Notes: generated by a model from the sequence alone, not told the origin. 64,000 bases of DNA from Nelumbo lutea (GCA_022828595.1 JAKGHH010000005.1:67823655-67887654); one strand, 5' to 3'; positions 10,441-23,004 are shown, counted from the first letter of the stretch. Made by a program: numbers and translations.

Positions 10441-11204
10441 AAATAAATTAATAATAAGACTATTGTGGAACCTACTCCTTGCCTTATCTGATCTTCTCCC
10501 GAAGCACCTACCTTATGAACTTCTTCATTGATTAGAGCCAACACATGTCAAGTATTGGATAGTTTTCCCAAACCACGAATTTGAATTTAAGGGAGGAATG
10601 GATTTTTTCAACCTCTCTCTTTTCATCATGAAACAATCAATTAGATGATTAAATGAAGTTTTTTTGTTTTCTCCCTATTTTTTTTCAATTGTCTCCGTTA
10701 ACGTAATAAGGTATATTGGATCAAGAAATGCTCTTTTTAGGTTCATTATATTGATTCATCTTAGGGTGTTTTTTTCTTGACAATCATCGAGTCAATCCAA
10801 TAATTTGACACCCTACCAACGTAATATCATATGGGTTGTACTTGGTAAGGCCATAGGGGTTTGGAATGCATTTTGTTGGCAAGAGATCCGAACTCTTCTA
10901 TTTAAATTGAACGGATGTTCGATTCAAATCTGAATATAAATGAATCAAAATCAACCTATATCCTAATGTTAGCTCTTAGATATGCAAATAATGGCCCCAC
11001 CATTGACAAGTAGAATGACATAAGGCAAAAGGCCAAATGTTATCATTCGCACATGAAGCGAATACATAAATTATAAAACCTCAGTTCTCTCCTTTAAACC
11101 CTTCTTTGCATAGTGTATATCTTATACATTCCCCCTACTTTATAGTAGGAAGGAGGAAGCAGAAAAGGTGTCTCTCTTATCCTATGCACATTTCTCCTCA
11201 AAAT

Positions 11205-11695
11205 AAAGAAAATGATATAAATTACAAAAAAAAAACAAAGAAATACGCAAAAAATTTACAAAAAATAATATAGAAAATCATAAAAATTTCTATACCATAC
11301 TAAAAAATGAGAATGTTGCAACTAGTTTGGTCAAAACACCATAATTTTACTTTCCAACTTTACCCTCAACTTTCTATTTTTTCCTCATTGTATATATTGT
11401 CATTGAAAACATAAAATGAAAAAAACAATATAAATTACAAAAAAGCAAAGAAATACATAGAAAATTTACAAAAAATATAGAAAATCATAAAAATTTCTAT
11501 ATCTATACCAAACTAGAAAAATGAGAATGTTGCAATTGGTTTGGTCAAAACACCCTGATTTTACTTTCCAACTTTACCCTCAACTTTCTATTTTTTCCCA
11601 TTGTATATATGTCATTGCAAAATCATTATAAAAAAACACATAAAATGAAGAAAATAATATAAATTACAAAAAATAAAGAAATTGAGAGAAATTTT

Positions 11696-11737
<42 letters not shown>

Positions 11738-11960
11738 CATAAAAATTGAAGAAAAAACTTAAATTACAAAAGAGAAAGAAAACCATAAATTATAGAAAAA
11801 TGAACAAAAAATTGTAGAATAGAATAAAAATTTATATCTACTACCACAAATAAAAATTGAGAATGATTCAATTAGTGTGGTCAAAAGACCTTGGTTTTTC
11901 ATACTAATTCTACCCCTTAGTTTTTGTGTCATTCCAACATATCCTAATTCTATATGGCTT
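11205..11960. repeat. degenerate tandem repeat, about 213-bp period, three copies
   Basis: Landmarks GAATGTTGCAA and TTTGGTCAAAACACC recur at about 11,311 and 11,524, each followed by TTTACTTTCCAACTTTACCC. A third, more diverged copy (GAATGATTCAATTAG near 11,861) follows after an AT microsatellite. No coding capacity is seen. Confidence 0.75.
11699..11735. repeat. (AT)n microsatellite
   Basis: An uninterrupted AT run of about 37 bases, between the second and third copies of the 213-bp repeat. Confidence 0.95.
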
Positions 11961-12979
11961 CAGGTTAGGTTTTTACAAAACAGGAGTTTGGTTAAGAGTT
12001 GCATCTCCTATTCTCCATAAATTTTGTGTTTCATTAGGATGAATTGTATTGTATATAATGTTGTTGAATGTAATTTTATCATTGATTTGGTACATTAATG
12101 TTTCAATCCGATGCATTTGCAACCAACATTATATGCATATTATAAACTTTAGATCTTGGCATTTTGTGAGGATAGTCTTTTTTATGTATTATATACTTGT
12201 CTTAGGACTTGAACAGCATGTGAACTTTCATCTATGCCCGAGATATAAAGTATTGTCATACATCACCATCAATATCAAATACCTCGTACACTACATGGGC
12301 CATTCCACTAGTTCTCTAAAAATCAAACTATATATTTGCGACCAAATATCATATACATTAACCGTATTATGATTTTTTTTTTTTCATAAAATTAAATAGT
12401 TTAAATTTTTTATTATCTATTTTTATATACATTATGCTTATACTACATATCATAAGAAAGTGTGAATGATTTATTAAGTTGCAAGGGTGAGAAGAACCAA
12501 GAATAGGTCGATAATAGTGAGAAATGATTTAAGCGTTCATAATTTAATATAATATATATCACTAAATAGAATGGAATGATAAACAAAACTTATATGTATT
12601 TTTTTTAATCCCAAAATTTACTCCTGATAGAGGGGTGACTATCGTAAATTTTATTAATTTAAAAAGAAAATGGTCTAAATTTAGGGGACATAAACACCTT
12701 ACCCCCAAAAAAACTAGGGAGAATGACAGTTTAGCCCAAGGTAAGCATTTTTAGAGTGGGGGTTTTTGATATTCTGAATGTTTATAGGTCTGCAATGGAA
12801 TTCAGAAATCTTCACTGGGCCTGTCCATACTTTTCCGAAAAAGCTATACAAGGCATGTCAACTTTTTGCAAAAGAAAATTAATTTAATAGACTTGGAATA
12901 TAAAGGTTGCCACTTAACAAACAGTTACTACAAAAGGTTGGTAGTTCTGTTTTAGAACTAAACAAAATTTATATGGTAG
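11961..12979. other. AT-rich spacer, nothing recognised
   Basis: Non-coding, with scattered small open frames. The one at 12,049-12,372 is AT-rich chance sequence. No repeat border or gene motif is supported. Confidence 0.6.
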
Positions 12980-13290
12980 TTATGTTTTGAAAAACCAAAC
13001 AGGACCGGACGGTTGGACCAGTTGACCTGGAAATAGGTCAGGCAACTGGTTTTGTTTCACCCTAAAACAGCTCTTGGGCTAAAAACCGTTGAATTGGTCA
13101 ATTACCTACTGGCTCAGGTAGTCAAACCATCAACCCGTTGACTTGAACAATGGTTTTTGACCATTTTTTATTTAAATTATTTTTTGAATCAAAACAGGTC
13201 ATTCATTTGAACTGGGCAGTCAAACCGTTTGACCAAAAAACCGGTGGCTAAAATGGTTCCATGCCCACTCTAATTTTTAAAACCGTAGTT
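12980..13290. mobile_element. MITE-like element, GTTTTNAAAACC family, copy 1
   Basis: The element runs from TATGTTTTGAAAAACC to TTTTTAAAACCGTA, giving inverted ends of the family also present at 23,005 and 23,517. The interior is rich in CGGTTTGACC/GGTCAA motifs in both orientations, so the whole element can fold back. No coding capacity. Confidence 0.6.
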
Positions 13291-14587
13291 GCAGAGTTAA
13301 ATAATAAAAATTTTAATATTAGATTTAGGATTAAATAATATAACATCTGCCCCATCATATATATATCACCCTCAAACTACAAGAATTAATATTACATGTG
13401 CGCTAAAAAAACAGTAAAACAGAAAAATAGGGGAAGAAAAAGAAAAAAAGAACTAATCTAAAAAATTTTAAAGGGATATATATAATCTTTTTGTATTTAG
13501 AAGATCGAAATAATTAATTTTTCATTGTTAATAGAAGAATTAAGGTATGTCTCTATCAATGGTCGATGTTGGTTGTGAGAAGAAGAAGGAGAAGAAGAAG
13601 GGGTATAGGAAACGAATTTTCGAAAGGATGATGTCATGATCCCCTCGAATTTACAACTTTAACCCGCCCAATAGTAGGACCCTTCAAGTGGTTTGTCCTG
13701 AAAAGTCAAAATGCCTTGTGGAGGAGATAAAAGCAAGAAAATATAACATTTTATTATTTTCCCAGCACTCTCTTCTTTAATAAAGGGAATCGATGGAGCA
13801 GATGCATTGTAGTAGGACAGATATAATGGGAGGCAATGGAACAATTTGATGCATTATTTTTGTGGGAATCGAACAATTATATGAAAATTTAATACGCAAT
13901 CAAACCCAGCATATTCTTGCTGCTTGAATTTTGATTATTCCAATTAAAGCTGCTTCCTTAATCTCAATGTTTTTTTATATGTACTTAACATGTGCAATAT
14001 TACTATTCTTACACGTTCTATATTTAATTGCATTGAGAAAGCTCTCCTTGGATAAGCTTTACTTTCACATTCATAAATTTCTCTCTCTTTTTTCTTTTTG
14101 ATTATTTGTCATAAAATCTCTTACACAGACAGGGCAATTTTTTACCACTCAAACTAGATCTCCCGCAAATTTGAATAAATACCAGATTATTAGTCTATCA
14201 CTTTCGATTGATTGGTTTTCATCAGTTTTTCAAATATCATGCCTTTTTAGCATCATAGTGAGATTTCACAAACAAAGAGAGGAATAGGATATATATTAAA
14301 AAAACAACTCCATATCTAATCATATCTATCAAAAAAAGAAAAAAAGTTTGTACCTAATAAGGCTTCAAAGAATATAAGGACATGCATATTGCAATTAAGG
14401 TTCTATTTGGCTTCAATGCATTTCACAAGTGTTTCTTTTCAATAACTTGCCACATTAGAAAACAGAAAAAGAATATTATGTAATTCATTTAACAAGCCAA
14501 CTTTTGGAAAAAAAAAATATTGCATTAATGAATGACTTGAAAGCATTTTAAACACCCAATCAACATGCATCTCCGTCAAATTATTAA
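13291..14587. other. AT-rich spacer, nothing recognised
   Basis: Non-coding. A purine run (AGAAGAAGGAGAAG type) lies near 13,580. I see no gene, and no repeat border that I can defend. Confidence 0.6.
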
Positions 14588-15038
14588 GCGTAAATTGCAG
14601 TTTCCTGTATTTTGGGCTTAGTCTTATACCCTGAATTTTCAAAACATCCCAGTTTAGTCCATGCCGTTACTAGTCCGTCAGCCATCTGTATCACGTGATA
14701 GCATGTACAATTTAAAAATTTAGAAAATTCCAAAGTTATCCTTTGAAATAAGACATTGTTTATCATCCTCTTCCTCAAGAATCAAGGTTGAACCAAAGCA
14801 ATGGTGAACAACCCAAAGGATATTTGGATTTGGGCATTTGGATAATTGATAAAGAATATTAGATGACATCCCAAGGGCATTTGCACCTTTTCACATGCCA
14901 TTTAATGGCAATTAACGATTTTGGACTAAACTGTGATGTTTTGGGAGTTCAGGCATTGAATTGGCATGCTTTGAAATTTAGGTACCAAAGTGAGACTAGG
15001 CCCAAAATACAAGGTACTAATATGTAATTTATTCAATT
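14588..15038. mobile_element. foldback MITE, about 450 bp
   Basis: The left arm starts TAAATTGCAGTTTCCTGTAT and continues into TTTTGGGCTTAGTC. The right arm ends with the complementary order GGCCCAAAATACAAGG and TATGTAATTTA. The arms keep pairing inward (CCCAGTTTAGTCC against GGACTAAACTG). It is the same general type as the foldback at 18,901. No target duplication was found. Confidence 0.65.
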
Positions 15039-15912
15039 ATTAATTTTGTTTTGTAATTATTAATTTGCATCCCATGTTTCCTCCTTTTACATAAATTTAA
15101 AATATAGTAGTTTAATCAATCACCTTTTTCTTTCAGAGTTGAAACCAAACACAGTTGTAACCTTTCAATAAAATGAGGACATGATAAAAATTAGGAGTGC
15201 AAGTCAGGCAGGATGGGCCAGGTTTATAGTCAACCCAAGCCCAACCATAAGATTTGGGTCTAAGACCCGAGCCCAAGGTCAAGCCCGATCTACCCAACCC
15301 ACATTGTAATTTGATGCACTTGAATTAGGCTCAAGCTTAGGTTGGTCAATGAATCCACTCTAAAATTGTGCATGTATCATATATGTATGCATTTACACAA
15401 ATATTTAAATATGTATAAATACACATCTATATATGTATATATGAATGTATATGATCAGATCGGGCTTGGGTTTGGACTACCTAAGAATTAAGCTCGGGCC
15501 CAAGTCTATTCCGATGACCTAAAATCCAAACTTAGCCTATGTAAAATTTCGAGCTGATAGTTGCAATCCAAGTATGAACAAAAAAGATACATTAAGCAAA
15601 CAAAACATTACAAACTGAAAAATCCAGCCAAGGGGCTATGCCATATAAAATTGATCGATATAAAATGAACAAATTTAGTAAAAGATCGATATCTATAAAT
15701 AAAAGAGATAGAAGAAAATTATCATGAAAAACAGCCATTCAACACCTCCATCATCAACTGAGCATCCAATTGTATGCTTTGTATTTGAGCTTCGGGGCAA
15801 AGGTGGCTACGTCCTCCAATATTGCCTCATCATAATATTATATGCAACACTTCCTCCCCTTTGTTAAACTTAGGGGTCCAATATTATGCAGCAATTGTAG
15901 TACCCACGTGAT
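15039..15912. other. spacer with a GGCTTGGGC-rich dispersed repeat
   Basis: The part at about 15,195-15,560 begins AGGAGTGCAAGTCAGGC and is rich in GGGCTTGGGT/CCCAAGCCC motifs. It resembles segments at 31,130-31,480 and 52,090-52,350. This is a common type of plant non-autonomous repeat. No coding capacity is seen. Confidence 0.5.
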
Positions 15913-15922
15913 AATATTGCCT

Positions 15923-16133
15923 AGGAATGGCAACGGGGCCGAGAAGCCCCCAATTATGAAGCTAACCCTCATCTTTGTCTCCGATCCCTGTTGGGGATAA
16001 AATTTGTTCTCCATCCTTGATCCTCGATAAGGATGGGTTTCCCGTGGAGACCTGGATTTTCAAATATTTTTTAGATAATAGTATTTTTTTTATAAATAAT
16101 TTAAATTATAAATAATAGTTTAAAATGTTTTGA

Positions 16134-16164
<31 letters not shown>

Positions 16165-16342
16165 GTATAATCAGAATCAGGGTGAGGCGAGGACCTCAAT
16201 CCCCATCCCGACCCCAACCCCGATCGAGGATTCCTTTTAATCCCCATCCCCATCCTCACCCCACCAAAACAATCCCCATCCCCAACCCCATCAGGTCGGG
16301 GAAGTCAGGTCCCCGTCCGGAATAGGGAAAATTGCCATCCCT
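15923..16342. mobile_element. Mutator-like MITE with 10-bp target duplication, 420 bp
   Basis: The element starts AGGAATGGCAACGGGG and ends TTGCCATCCCT, giving an 11-bp terminal inverted repeat with one mismatch. It is flanked on both sides by AATATTGCCT (15,913-15,922 and 16,343-16,352). The interior has CCCCATCCCC-type runs and an AT microsatellite near 16,136-16,158. A 9-10 bp duplication fits Mutator-type transposition. A second family member lies at 52,350. Confidence 0.85.
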
Positions 16343-18171
16343 AATATTGCCTCATAAAGCCCATGGATGCATGGCATCGTGGCTTCAATTTACCTTGGAT
16401 AGTCCAAGTCTTTTTCGAATGCTGCTCTATAGTCCACCTTGAGAATTTTCATCATTTTGGCTTTTCACCAAACGATAGATAAGCTTCAAGATAGTCTGGT
16501 TTAGTAGAGAATCTGCACATGCCATCCTATCCACTGAGGGGGTGTTCTGTAGTATGAATGAGAAATTGGTGGGTATAGATTGGTCCACACCACACCCTGT
16601 GGCAGGAACCAATCCACACCACACCACAGTCCACAACTATTCTGAACTGTAGACAAACTGTGGACTGGACAAGTCCACACCCACAGTGGTGTTTTATAGC
16701 ATGGTGTCGACCAGCCCACACCACACATTTTTTATTCCATTATCTCATGTACATTTTATGAATGATATACACATTTAATCATAAATATCTAATTTTTGCA
16801 TTTTATATGATAAATATTTTGAAAAATGCATCAATGAATTAATGTTAACTAATAAATATTATTTTTTATAAAACAATAATAAAATAATTAAAAAATATAT
16901 TTTAAATGTTTTAAAATATTATTTTATTAATAAAAACATTAAAAATTTATAAAAAATAAAAAAATAGGTAAAACAATTAATATTTTATTGACAAAAAATA
17001 TTAAAAATAATATTTATCTCTCTCCCTCTCGTATCCTATCTCTCTCTCTCATATTCTCCCTCTCCCTCTCTCTCTCTCTGCCAACACAAGGATCTACTGT
17101 TCATCTCCCTGAACCTCTTGACATAGCTAACCAGCGGCGGCATTTTCTCCCTTCGGTCACTTTTCTTGGAGTTATTTCCTCCCATTTTCTCTTACATCCT
17201 TTCCCTCGCTTTATCTCTCTCGTGGCATTCTGCCCCCCTCCGTCTCCTTTCTTCCACATAGCCACCACTGCAACTCTCAGCAGCTTGCAACGGCGGCAAC
17301 ACGCCTGGAATTTTTATCCATCTCCGTCATTGATTCCCTTCTTTTTTATCATCTTGCCTTTTCCTTTACAATTCTTGTTCTTTCTCTATCTCTCTAACCG
17401 TCTCATTCTCATCTTCGAGTTGTAGAAATGAGCGGATGGAAATAGAGAGAGTTGCAGAAATGAGCGGAAAAGAAACACAGAGAAAAACAAAAACTAGCGA
17501 GAAACATTCATCAGGTTGTCTGCAGAAATATGAATCTAGCGAGCAGAGAGAAACTTACCGACGGTGGTGAAGAGTTGCAGCAGCGGAGAATTAGTAGGCA
17601 AGGCAGATGGGCGGCAGAGACCTAAACGACAGACGGGTTGCTGATGGTTGAAGAAATACTTGTGAAGCATGGGGTCAAATATCAAATGTCGAAGGGATAC
17701 ATCCATGATATTTTACCGTTTACGCTATTTTGGGGTATGGATGAGACCGATCCACGTTATATTGGGGTGTGGCATAGACCGGTCCCGTTTGCATCCAATC
17801 AAACGACACTAAATCCCATAAAAATGACCAAAACGGTCTTATCCACAACATATACACAGTTCCAAATGCTACCTAAATTGAGGAATCTCCAACTCACAGA
17901 TTTTTCCCATAGTCAGAGCGTCGAAATGGTCAAAAACTTTGTTGGTAGCTATTAGCGATAAAAACACGCAACACATATCTTGTCACGTGTAACTAAAGTG
18001 ATAGACATAATCTTATCTTTCTGTTGTAAAGTGATAGACTTCTACCTAAATGATAAACTTCATTTAAATCTCTTTGTAAATCCCAACTATATATACTTAT
18101 GTTCAGTAAGTCAATGAGATTATTTTTCAAGCCTGTCTGAGTTCCACCTATGATAATGGCCCTGATCAATT
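16343..18171. other. spacer with CCACACC cluster and CT-rich tract; possible hAT-like element
   Basis: No gene is supported. A cluster of GGTCCACACCACACC-type motifs in both orientations lies at 16,580-16,735. Strongly CT-rich DNA at about 17,010-17,400 produces a spurious open frame. Another GGTGTGG-type motif with GATCCACG lies near 17,750. The two motif clusters are inversely related and could be subterminal parts of one element spanning about 16,540-17,812, but the ends match poorly and no target duplication is seen. Confidence 0.4.
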
Positions 18172-18446
18172 AAGGATCTGTTTGATGCAGTCAAATGGTT
18201 CATTCTCATAATTTGTTTGGTTCAAATAGAAATGGGAATAAGAACTAAAATCAGCAGAAATTAGATTTTATTTTCAAGGGAGGGGCAGGGAATGGCCATT
18301 CCCTCAAATCAGCAGAAATGAGGAAATGCCATTCTAGCAATAATGAAAATGGGATTCTGATTCTGCCCAACCAAACAGTTGAAACTGGAATAGCCCATTC
18401 CAATTCCGATTCCAGACCTCTATTTCCATGAACCAAACGGGGCCTA
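18172..18446. mobile_element. hAT-like MITE, about 275 bp
   Basis: The left end AGGATCTGTTTGATGCAG and the right end TGAACCAAACGGGGCC form an imperfect inverted repeat of the common plant GGCCCCGTTTGGTTCA type. Inner inverted motifs ATTCTCAT/ATGAGGAA support folding. The right end overlaps an 81-bp duplication. Confidence 0.5.
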
Positions 18447-18595
18447 AATCACTAATCCATTTACTTAAGTTTGGATTTGGACGGAATGAGAACAAATGAA
18501 TTTAAAATGAGGCACAAACGGGGCCTAAATCACTAATCCATTTACTTAAGTTTGGATTTGGACGGAATGAGAACAAATGAATTTAAAATGAGGCA
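18434..18595. repeat. 81-bp tandem duplication across a MITE end
   Basis: Two essentially identical 81-bp copies start CAAACGGGGCCTAAATC at 18,434 and 18,515. The unit contains the last bases of the MITE plus its flank, so the duplication happened after the MITE inserted. Confidence 0.95.
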
Positions 18596-18900
18596 AATTT
18601 TGCTTAAATTTTCCCCTTATGCTACTTTCCAGCATACACTTTTAGTAAGGGTGTCCCTTCCAAATGTGATTTCTTGCCCACACTCTACCTGCTTTAAATT
18701 GTAATCATACATCATTATCTTATATTGCAAGATGTGTAATTAACAATTTAAAAGAATTTTAAGAGACCAGTTTGTACTTTTGGGATAGTGACATGTAAGT
18801 GGTTGCAATTTAAGTATTTCACATATTATCAAAAGAAAACGCATTTTACACGTTTGATTGCAAAAAGTCTTTTAATAATTAAAGGGAAAATTCCTTATCA

Positions 18901-20219
18901 TGTACTTTGGTTTCAGTGACAATTTGGTTCCTAAACTTTAAAATGCATAACCCAGTTCCTGAACTTTCAAAATGTGATAATCTAGTACCTATCATTAATC
19001 AGTCCGTTAATCAACTGTTAAGTGATATTTGAAAAGTCAAAAATGCCCTTCTAATGCCATCTAGTTCTCTATATCAACAATCCAAACATTAATACAAAAG
19101 TTGGTGATTATTTAGAAGAATCTATAATTTGGGACAACTTATTTTATTGTCAATGTTTAGATGGTTGATAAAGAGATTAAATGACATTCTTAGAGCATTT
19201 TTTACTTTTCAAATGTCACTTAACAACTAATTAACAGACCGGTTAACAACATGTACTGGATTGTCATATTTTGAAAATTTAGATGCTGGATTGTCATATT
19301 TTAATAGTTTAGATACCAAATTGTTGCATTTTAAAGTTCAAAAACCAAATTACCACACAAGCCAATGTTTAGATGGTTGATAAAGAGATTAAATGACATT
19401 CTTAGAGCATTTTTTACTTTTCAAATGTCACTTAACAACTAATTAACAGACCGGTTAACAACATGTACTGGATTGTCATATTTTGAAAATTTAGATGCTG
19501 GATTGTCATATTTTAATAGTTTAGATACCAAATTGTTGCATTTTAAAGTTCAAAAACCAAATTACCACACAAGCCAATGTTTAGATGGTTGATAAAGAGA
19601 TTAAATGACATTCTTAGAGCATTTTTTACTTTTCAAATGTCACTTAACAACTAATTAACAGACCGGTTAACAACATGTACTGGATTGTCATATTTTGAAA
19701 ATTTAGATGCTGGATTGTCATATTTTAATAGTTTAGATACCAAATTGTTGCATTTTAAAGTTCAGGAATTAAATTACCATTCAAGCCAATGTTTAGATGG
19801 ATGATAAAGAGATTAAATGACATTCTTAGATCATTTTTTAATTTTCAAATTTCACTTAACAACTAATAAACAGACCTGTTAACAACATGTACTGGATTGT
19901 CATAATTTGAAAATTTAGATGCTGGATTGTCATATTTTAATAGTTTAGATACCAAATTGTTGCATTTTAAAGTTCAAAAACCAAATTACCACACAAGCCA
20001 ATGTTTAGATGGTTGATAAAGAGATTAAATGACATTCTTAGAGCATTTTTTACTTTTCAAATGTCACTTAACAACTAATTAACAGACCGGTTAACAACAT
20101 GTACTGGATTGTCATATTTTGAAAATTTAGATGCTGGATTGTCATATTTTAATAGTTTAGATACCAAATTGTTGCATTTTAAAGTTCAGGAATTAAATTA
20201 CCACTCAAGCCAAAATACA
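18901..20219. mobile_element. foldback element with an amplified right arm
   Basis: The left arm, from TGTACTTTGGTTTCAGTGAC to about 19,060, is an inverted match of the right arm ending ACTCAAGCCAAAATACA. Both read outward-in through motifs such as AATTTGGTTCCT, ACTTTAAAATGCA, CTGAACTTTCAAAATGTGA and TTAAGTGA. A simple foldback of about 450 bp would be expected. This one is about 1.3 kb because the right arm and adjoining sequence are repeated five times (see 19,149-20,208). Confidence 0.8.
19149..20208. repeat. 212-bp tandem repeat, five units
   Basis: Units start (G/T)CAATGTTTAGATGG at 19,149, 19,361, 19,573, 19,785 and 19,997, each exactly 212 bp. Units 1, 2 and 4 end TTCAAAAACCAAATTACCAC; units 3 and 5 end TTCAGGAATTAAATTACCA. 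Unit 4 carries the most private changes. The order A-A-B-A-B points to growth by block duplication. No open frame is shared. Confidence 0.95.
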
Positions 20220-21280
20220 GATTATTCATCAAAAACTCCCCCTCAGAAATCTTTTTTACAACCCCTCCTAATCTATCAATAGCCCCCTATGAACCACATC
20301 TTCCCTGTGAATTTAGGATTCAATCCACCCCTAGGTGGAGTTATGATTTCCTAGGGGTGGACCGAATCATAAAAACCAAAAATTACATTAATGCATACCC
20401 ACATAATAGCGTTGCCTCATAAAACTCATGGGCGGCTGTGCATGGCGACAGCATCGCATTAAAAACATTAATCAATTACAGGCTGCCATTATGTGCTGTA
20501 GCGGTACTTGCTGGTACTTAACTTAGCTATTTGATGCGGAAGAATATTGTACCTCCTTTTTTTTATATAAAATAACTTAAAAGATCTAAAAAAACAACAA
20601 GCTTTTGGTTTTTATTATCAGACTTAGTAAGGACCAGTGTAAAGAAGAAAGATCTTGAAATGCTTAATGTAGAATGCAAAAGATGAGACTTTTCCAATGC
20701 TTGAGCGATTAATAACCTTTGGTAAATAGCAAAAACTTCTGCTTCTTCAAGTAATGTAAAATAATAGTTGTATAATAATTTGTATAAATCGATTCAAAAT
20801 AATTTTAAAATATTAAAAAAATGGACAAATTATTGATTTTTTCACCTCTCATCTGATGTTGTTTATATGAGATAAGTGAATGATAATGATAAATAGGGGT
20901 TTTACAAAATAAAATAAATATTTGTAAGATGGGATAGATTATAATTTTCACAAAAAAAAAACAAAATAAATTCAAATATAAACAGCAATGGTATCAAAGA
21001 CAACTAAAGTGTGTTCAGTTAGGTTTTTGTCAAAATTTGAATAGGCCCAATCAAAAAAAGGCTCAAGCTTTATGCAACATGTCCGAAAATGGCACAGTAT
21101 CACCACATTAGGGTTACAACAAATGAACTATCGTACCAGTGTTTCAAAAACTGTACCACCTGTCTACCTTTTTCTTCGTTGCTTGGTCACGAGGACAATT
21201 TGGTTCGGATCAAGTGTCTTTATTCGTACAAATGAACACCATGTGTGGTGTCTGAAAAATTAGCTGGCTCAATAGTGGAT
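20220..21280. other. spacer, nothing coding
   Basis: Non-coding. Contains a piece (20,265-20,320, with AGCCCCCTAT and GTGAATTTA) also seen near 49,707-49,740, and TTGCCTCATAAA-type sequence near 20,412 shared with the flank of the MITE at 16,345. The small open frame at 21,072-21,263 has no recognisable family. Confidence 0.5.
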
Positions 21281-21691
21281 AGGGGTGTTAATTGACAGGT
21301 TTCGGGTTGGACCCGTCTAAATCAAAATTATTTTGAACATATTGGATGGACCAAATATTGATGAATTGGATTAATCTAAATTTAATGGTCCAAAAATATT
21401 TATTGGATTGCATTGGATTGAGCCTTATCCATCCGTAATAGGTTTATATTGAATTGGGTCAGATTGAATCAATATTTAGTCTATTGATAGAAGACAAGAA
21501 TAAAAGTATCAATAGACCAAGTCTGGATTGGAACAAATCTAAATTAACTAATTTGAGCAGATTGAAACGGTCCAAATTAACATTGAATTGGATTAATCCA
21601 AAATGATTCAAGGTATTCTTTGGATTGTACTGGACCTGATCCATTTTTAATAAATTCATACTGGACCAAATGTAGTCCAATTGACACCCCT
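21281..21691. mobile_element. MITE, AGGGGTGT family, copy 1
   Basis: The left end is AGGGGTGTTAATTGACAGG and the right end TCCAATTGACACCCCTT, an inverted repeat. The interior is full of TTGGATTGGACC/GGTCCAA-type motifs in both directions. Related copies are near 37,443 and 53,113. Confidence 0.65.
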
Positions 21692-21765
21692 TCCGGTGGA
21701 GTCAAAACACAACATGGAATGACATCAGTGTGTTCAGCAATTGCTCTGTAATCCCTTGACACTGT

Positions 21766-22325
21766 TTGAATTTGGAAAACCTCGAAGTTAACCCTCTATC
21801 AATGATTACTACTGCCCGCTCACAAATTGATCGAAGACTTGATGCATCTAAAACGCGAGCAGTTAAACTCATCTTTCATCACCCCAAACTGATGGCAGGA
21901 CCCAAAATCAATGTAGATGGTGTATTGTGCTCCAACAAGTTAACGCAGGAATTGGCATAATCATCAGAGATCTCAGAGGTTCCTTCTCTTTTCTAGAGCA
22001 ATCCGTTCCACCACAGCTGACCCTGAACTGAAAGAAGCTCGAACATTTAGAAACCTCTCACACATTTCATTTTCCATAGAAAGAGACGCACATAAGACCA
22101 CTACACTCCTGTTGGGACCCTCAAGGCCTCAACCTTGAGGTTCTTTGGCTTAACCCCTCTGTAGTCGCTAATCATCGATTGCAGGAACCTTCTACTACTG
22201 GGTTTTCAGCACTCAAATCAAATGTTTCCTACATTCCCCATATAGGCAGTAAAACTTCACATTCACTTTCCAGTCCAATAACTTGGTCTATTATTCCTGA
22301 CTTTCTCAGGCCTATTCTTGAATAA
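21766..22325 (+). pseudogene. LINE-type RNase H relic
   Basis: The reading KINVDGVLCSNK near 21,905, then after a stop GIIIRDLRGSF near 21,957 and, in another frame, RAIRSTTADPELKEAR near 21,997, follows the order of the RNase H domain at the 3' end of plant LINEs (NVDGA..., GIIIRD..G...). Frameshifts and stops make it a relic. No reverse transcriptase is visible upstream, where a MITE ends. Confidence 0.5.
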
Positions 22326-23004
22326 TTTAGTGCAATAAATTAATCAAAGGTCTTCTTAAAAAAAATAAAAATAAAAAGTCCAAATGTTTAAAAAATTAGA
22401 CGGATCATCAGACTGTTGGGCCATTGGTCGGGCCCATTTCTATTTATTACACAAATTTACTGTAATATTGATTAGCAGTCTAGCTTAGCAGAAAAGGAAG
22501 AAAATGGAAAAACAGAATTTAATGAAAGAAAATGATTTGGTTTCCAATTAAACTTCGTATGGCTGTTGGGCCAAGGATTTCCTTGCCACCATTAGCGGGC
22601 GGTGGATTTTGGTATTCCTTTAGAGCCAAATTTAAGCATCTGGAATATGAAACGAGAGAAGTGTTGGAGGATAAAAATTTATTTAGAACCTCATCTAACA
22701 GTTTAAAATCTTTAAGTTGAAGGGTTCCTTGATATCGTATCTTAATCAATTTGACCAAGTGGTCTATTATTTATTGATCGTTCCCATTATAAATCATTAA
22801 ATTTAACACAAGATATGGATGCGGATTTGTACTTACCTATGTTCTAAGCCCATTAATCCAATGGCCTTCACATAAGGCGGTGTGTTAGAAAATAAAAAAC
22901 GGTTCCTTGAGAGAAGTTTTATACTTTTATATTTTGGGGTTAATTTAACAGATTAGATGGTTTTGGTCTAAAACGAATATGGAGACTGGATTCATCTTCA
23001 GAAT
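22326..23004. other. spacer, nothing recognised
   Basis: Non-coding. Two overlapping small open frames near 22,520-22,758 on opposite strands show no family. Confidence 0.5.

Noticed and set aside
12049..12372. 107-codon open frame in AT-rich DNA
   Set aside because: Composition-driven Ile/Tyr/Leu-rich translation with no recognisable motif.
16988..17425. 145-codon open frame on the plus strand
   Set aside because: It follows CT-rich low-complexity DNA and translates to Ser/Leu/Pro/Phe runs. No domain and no splice context.
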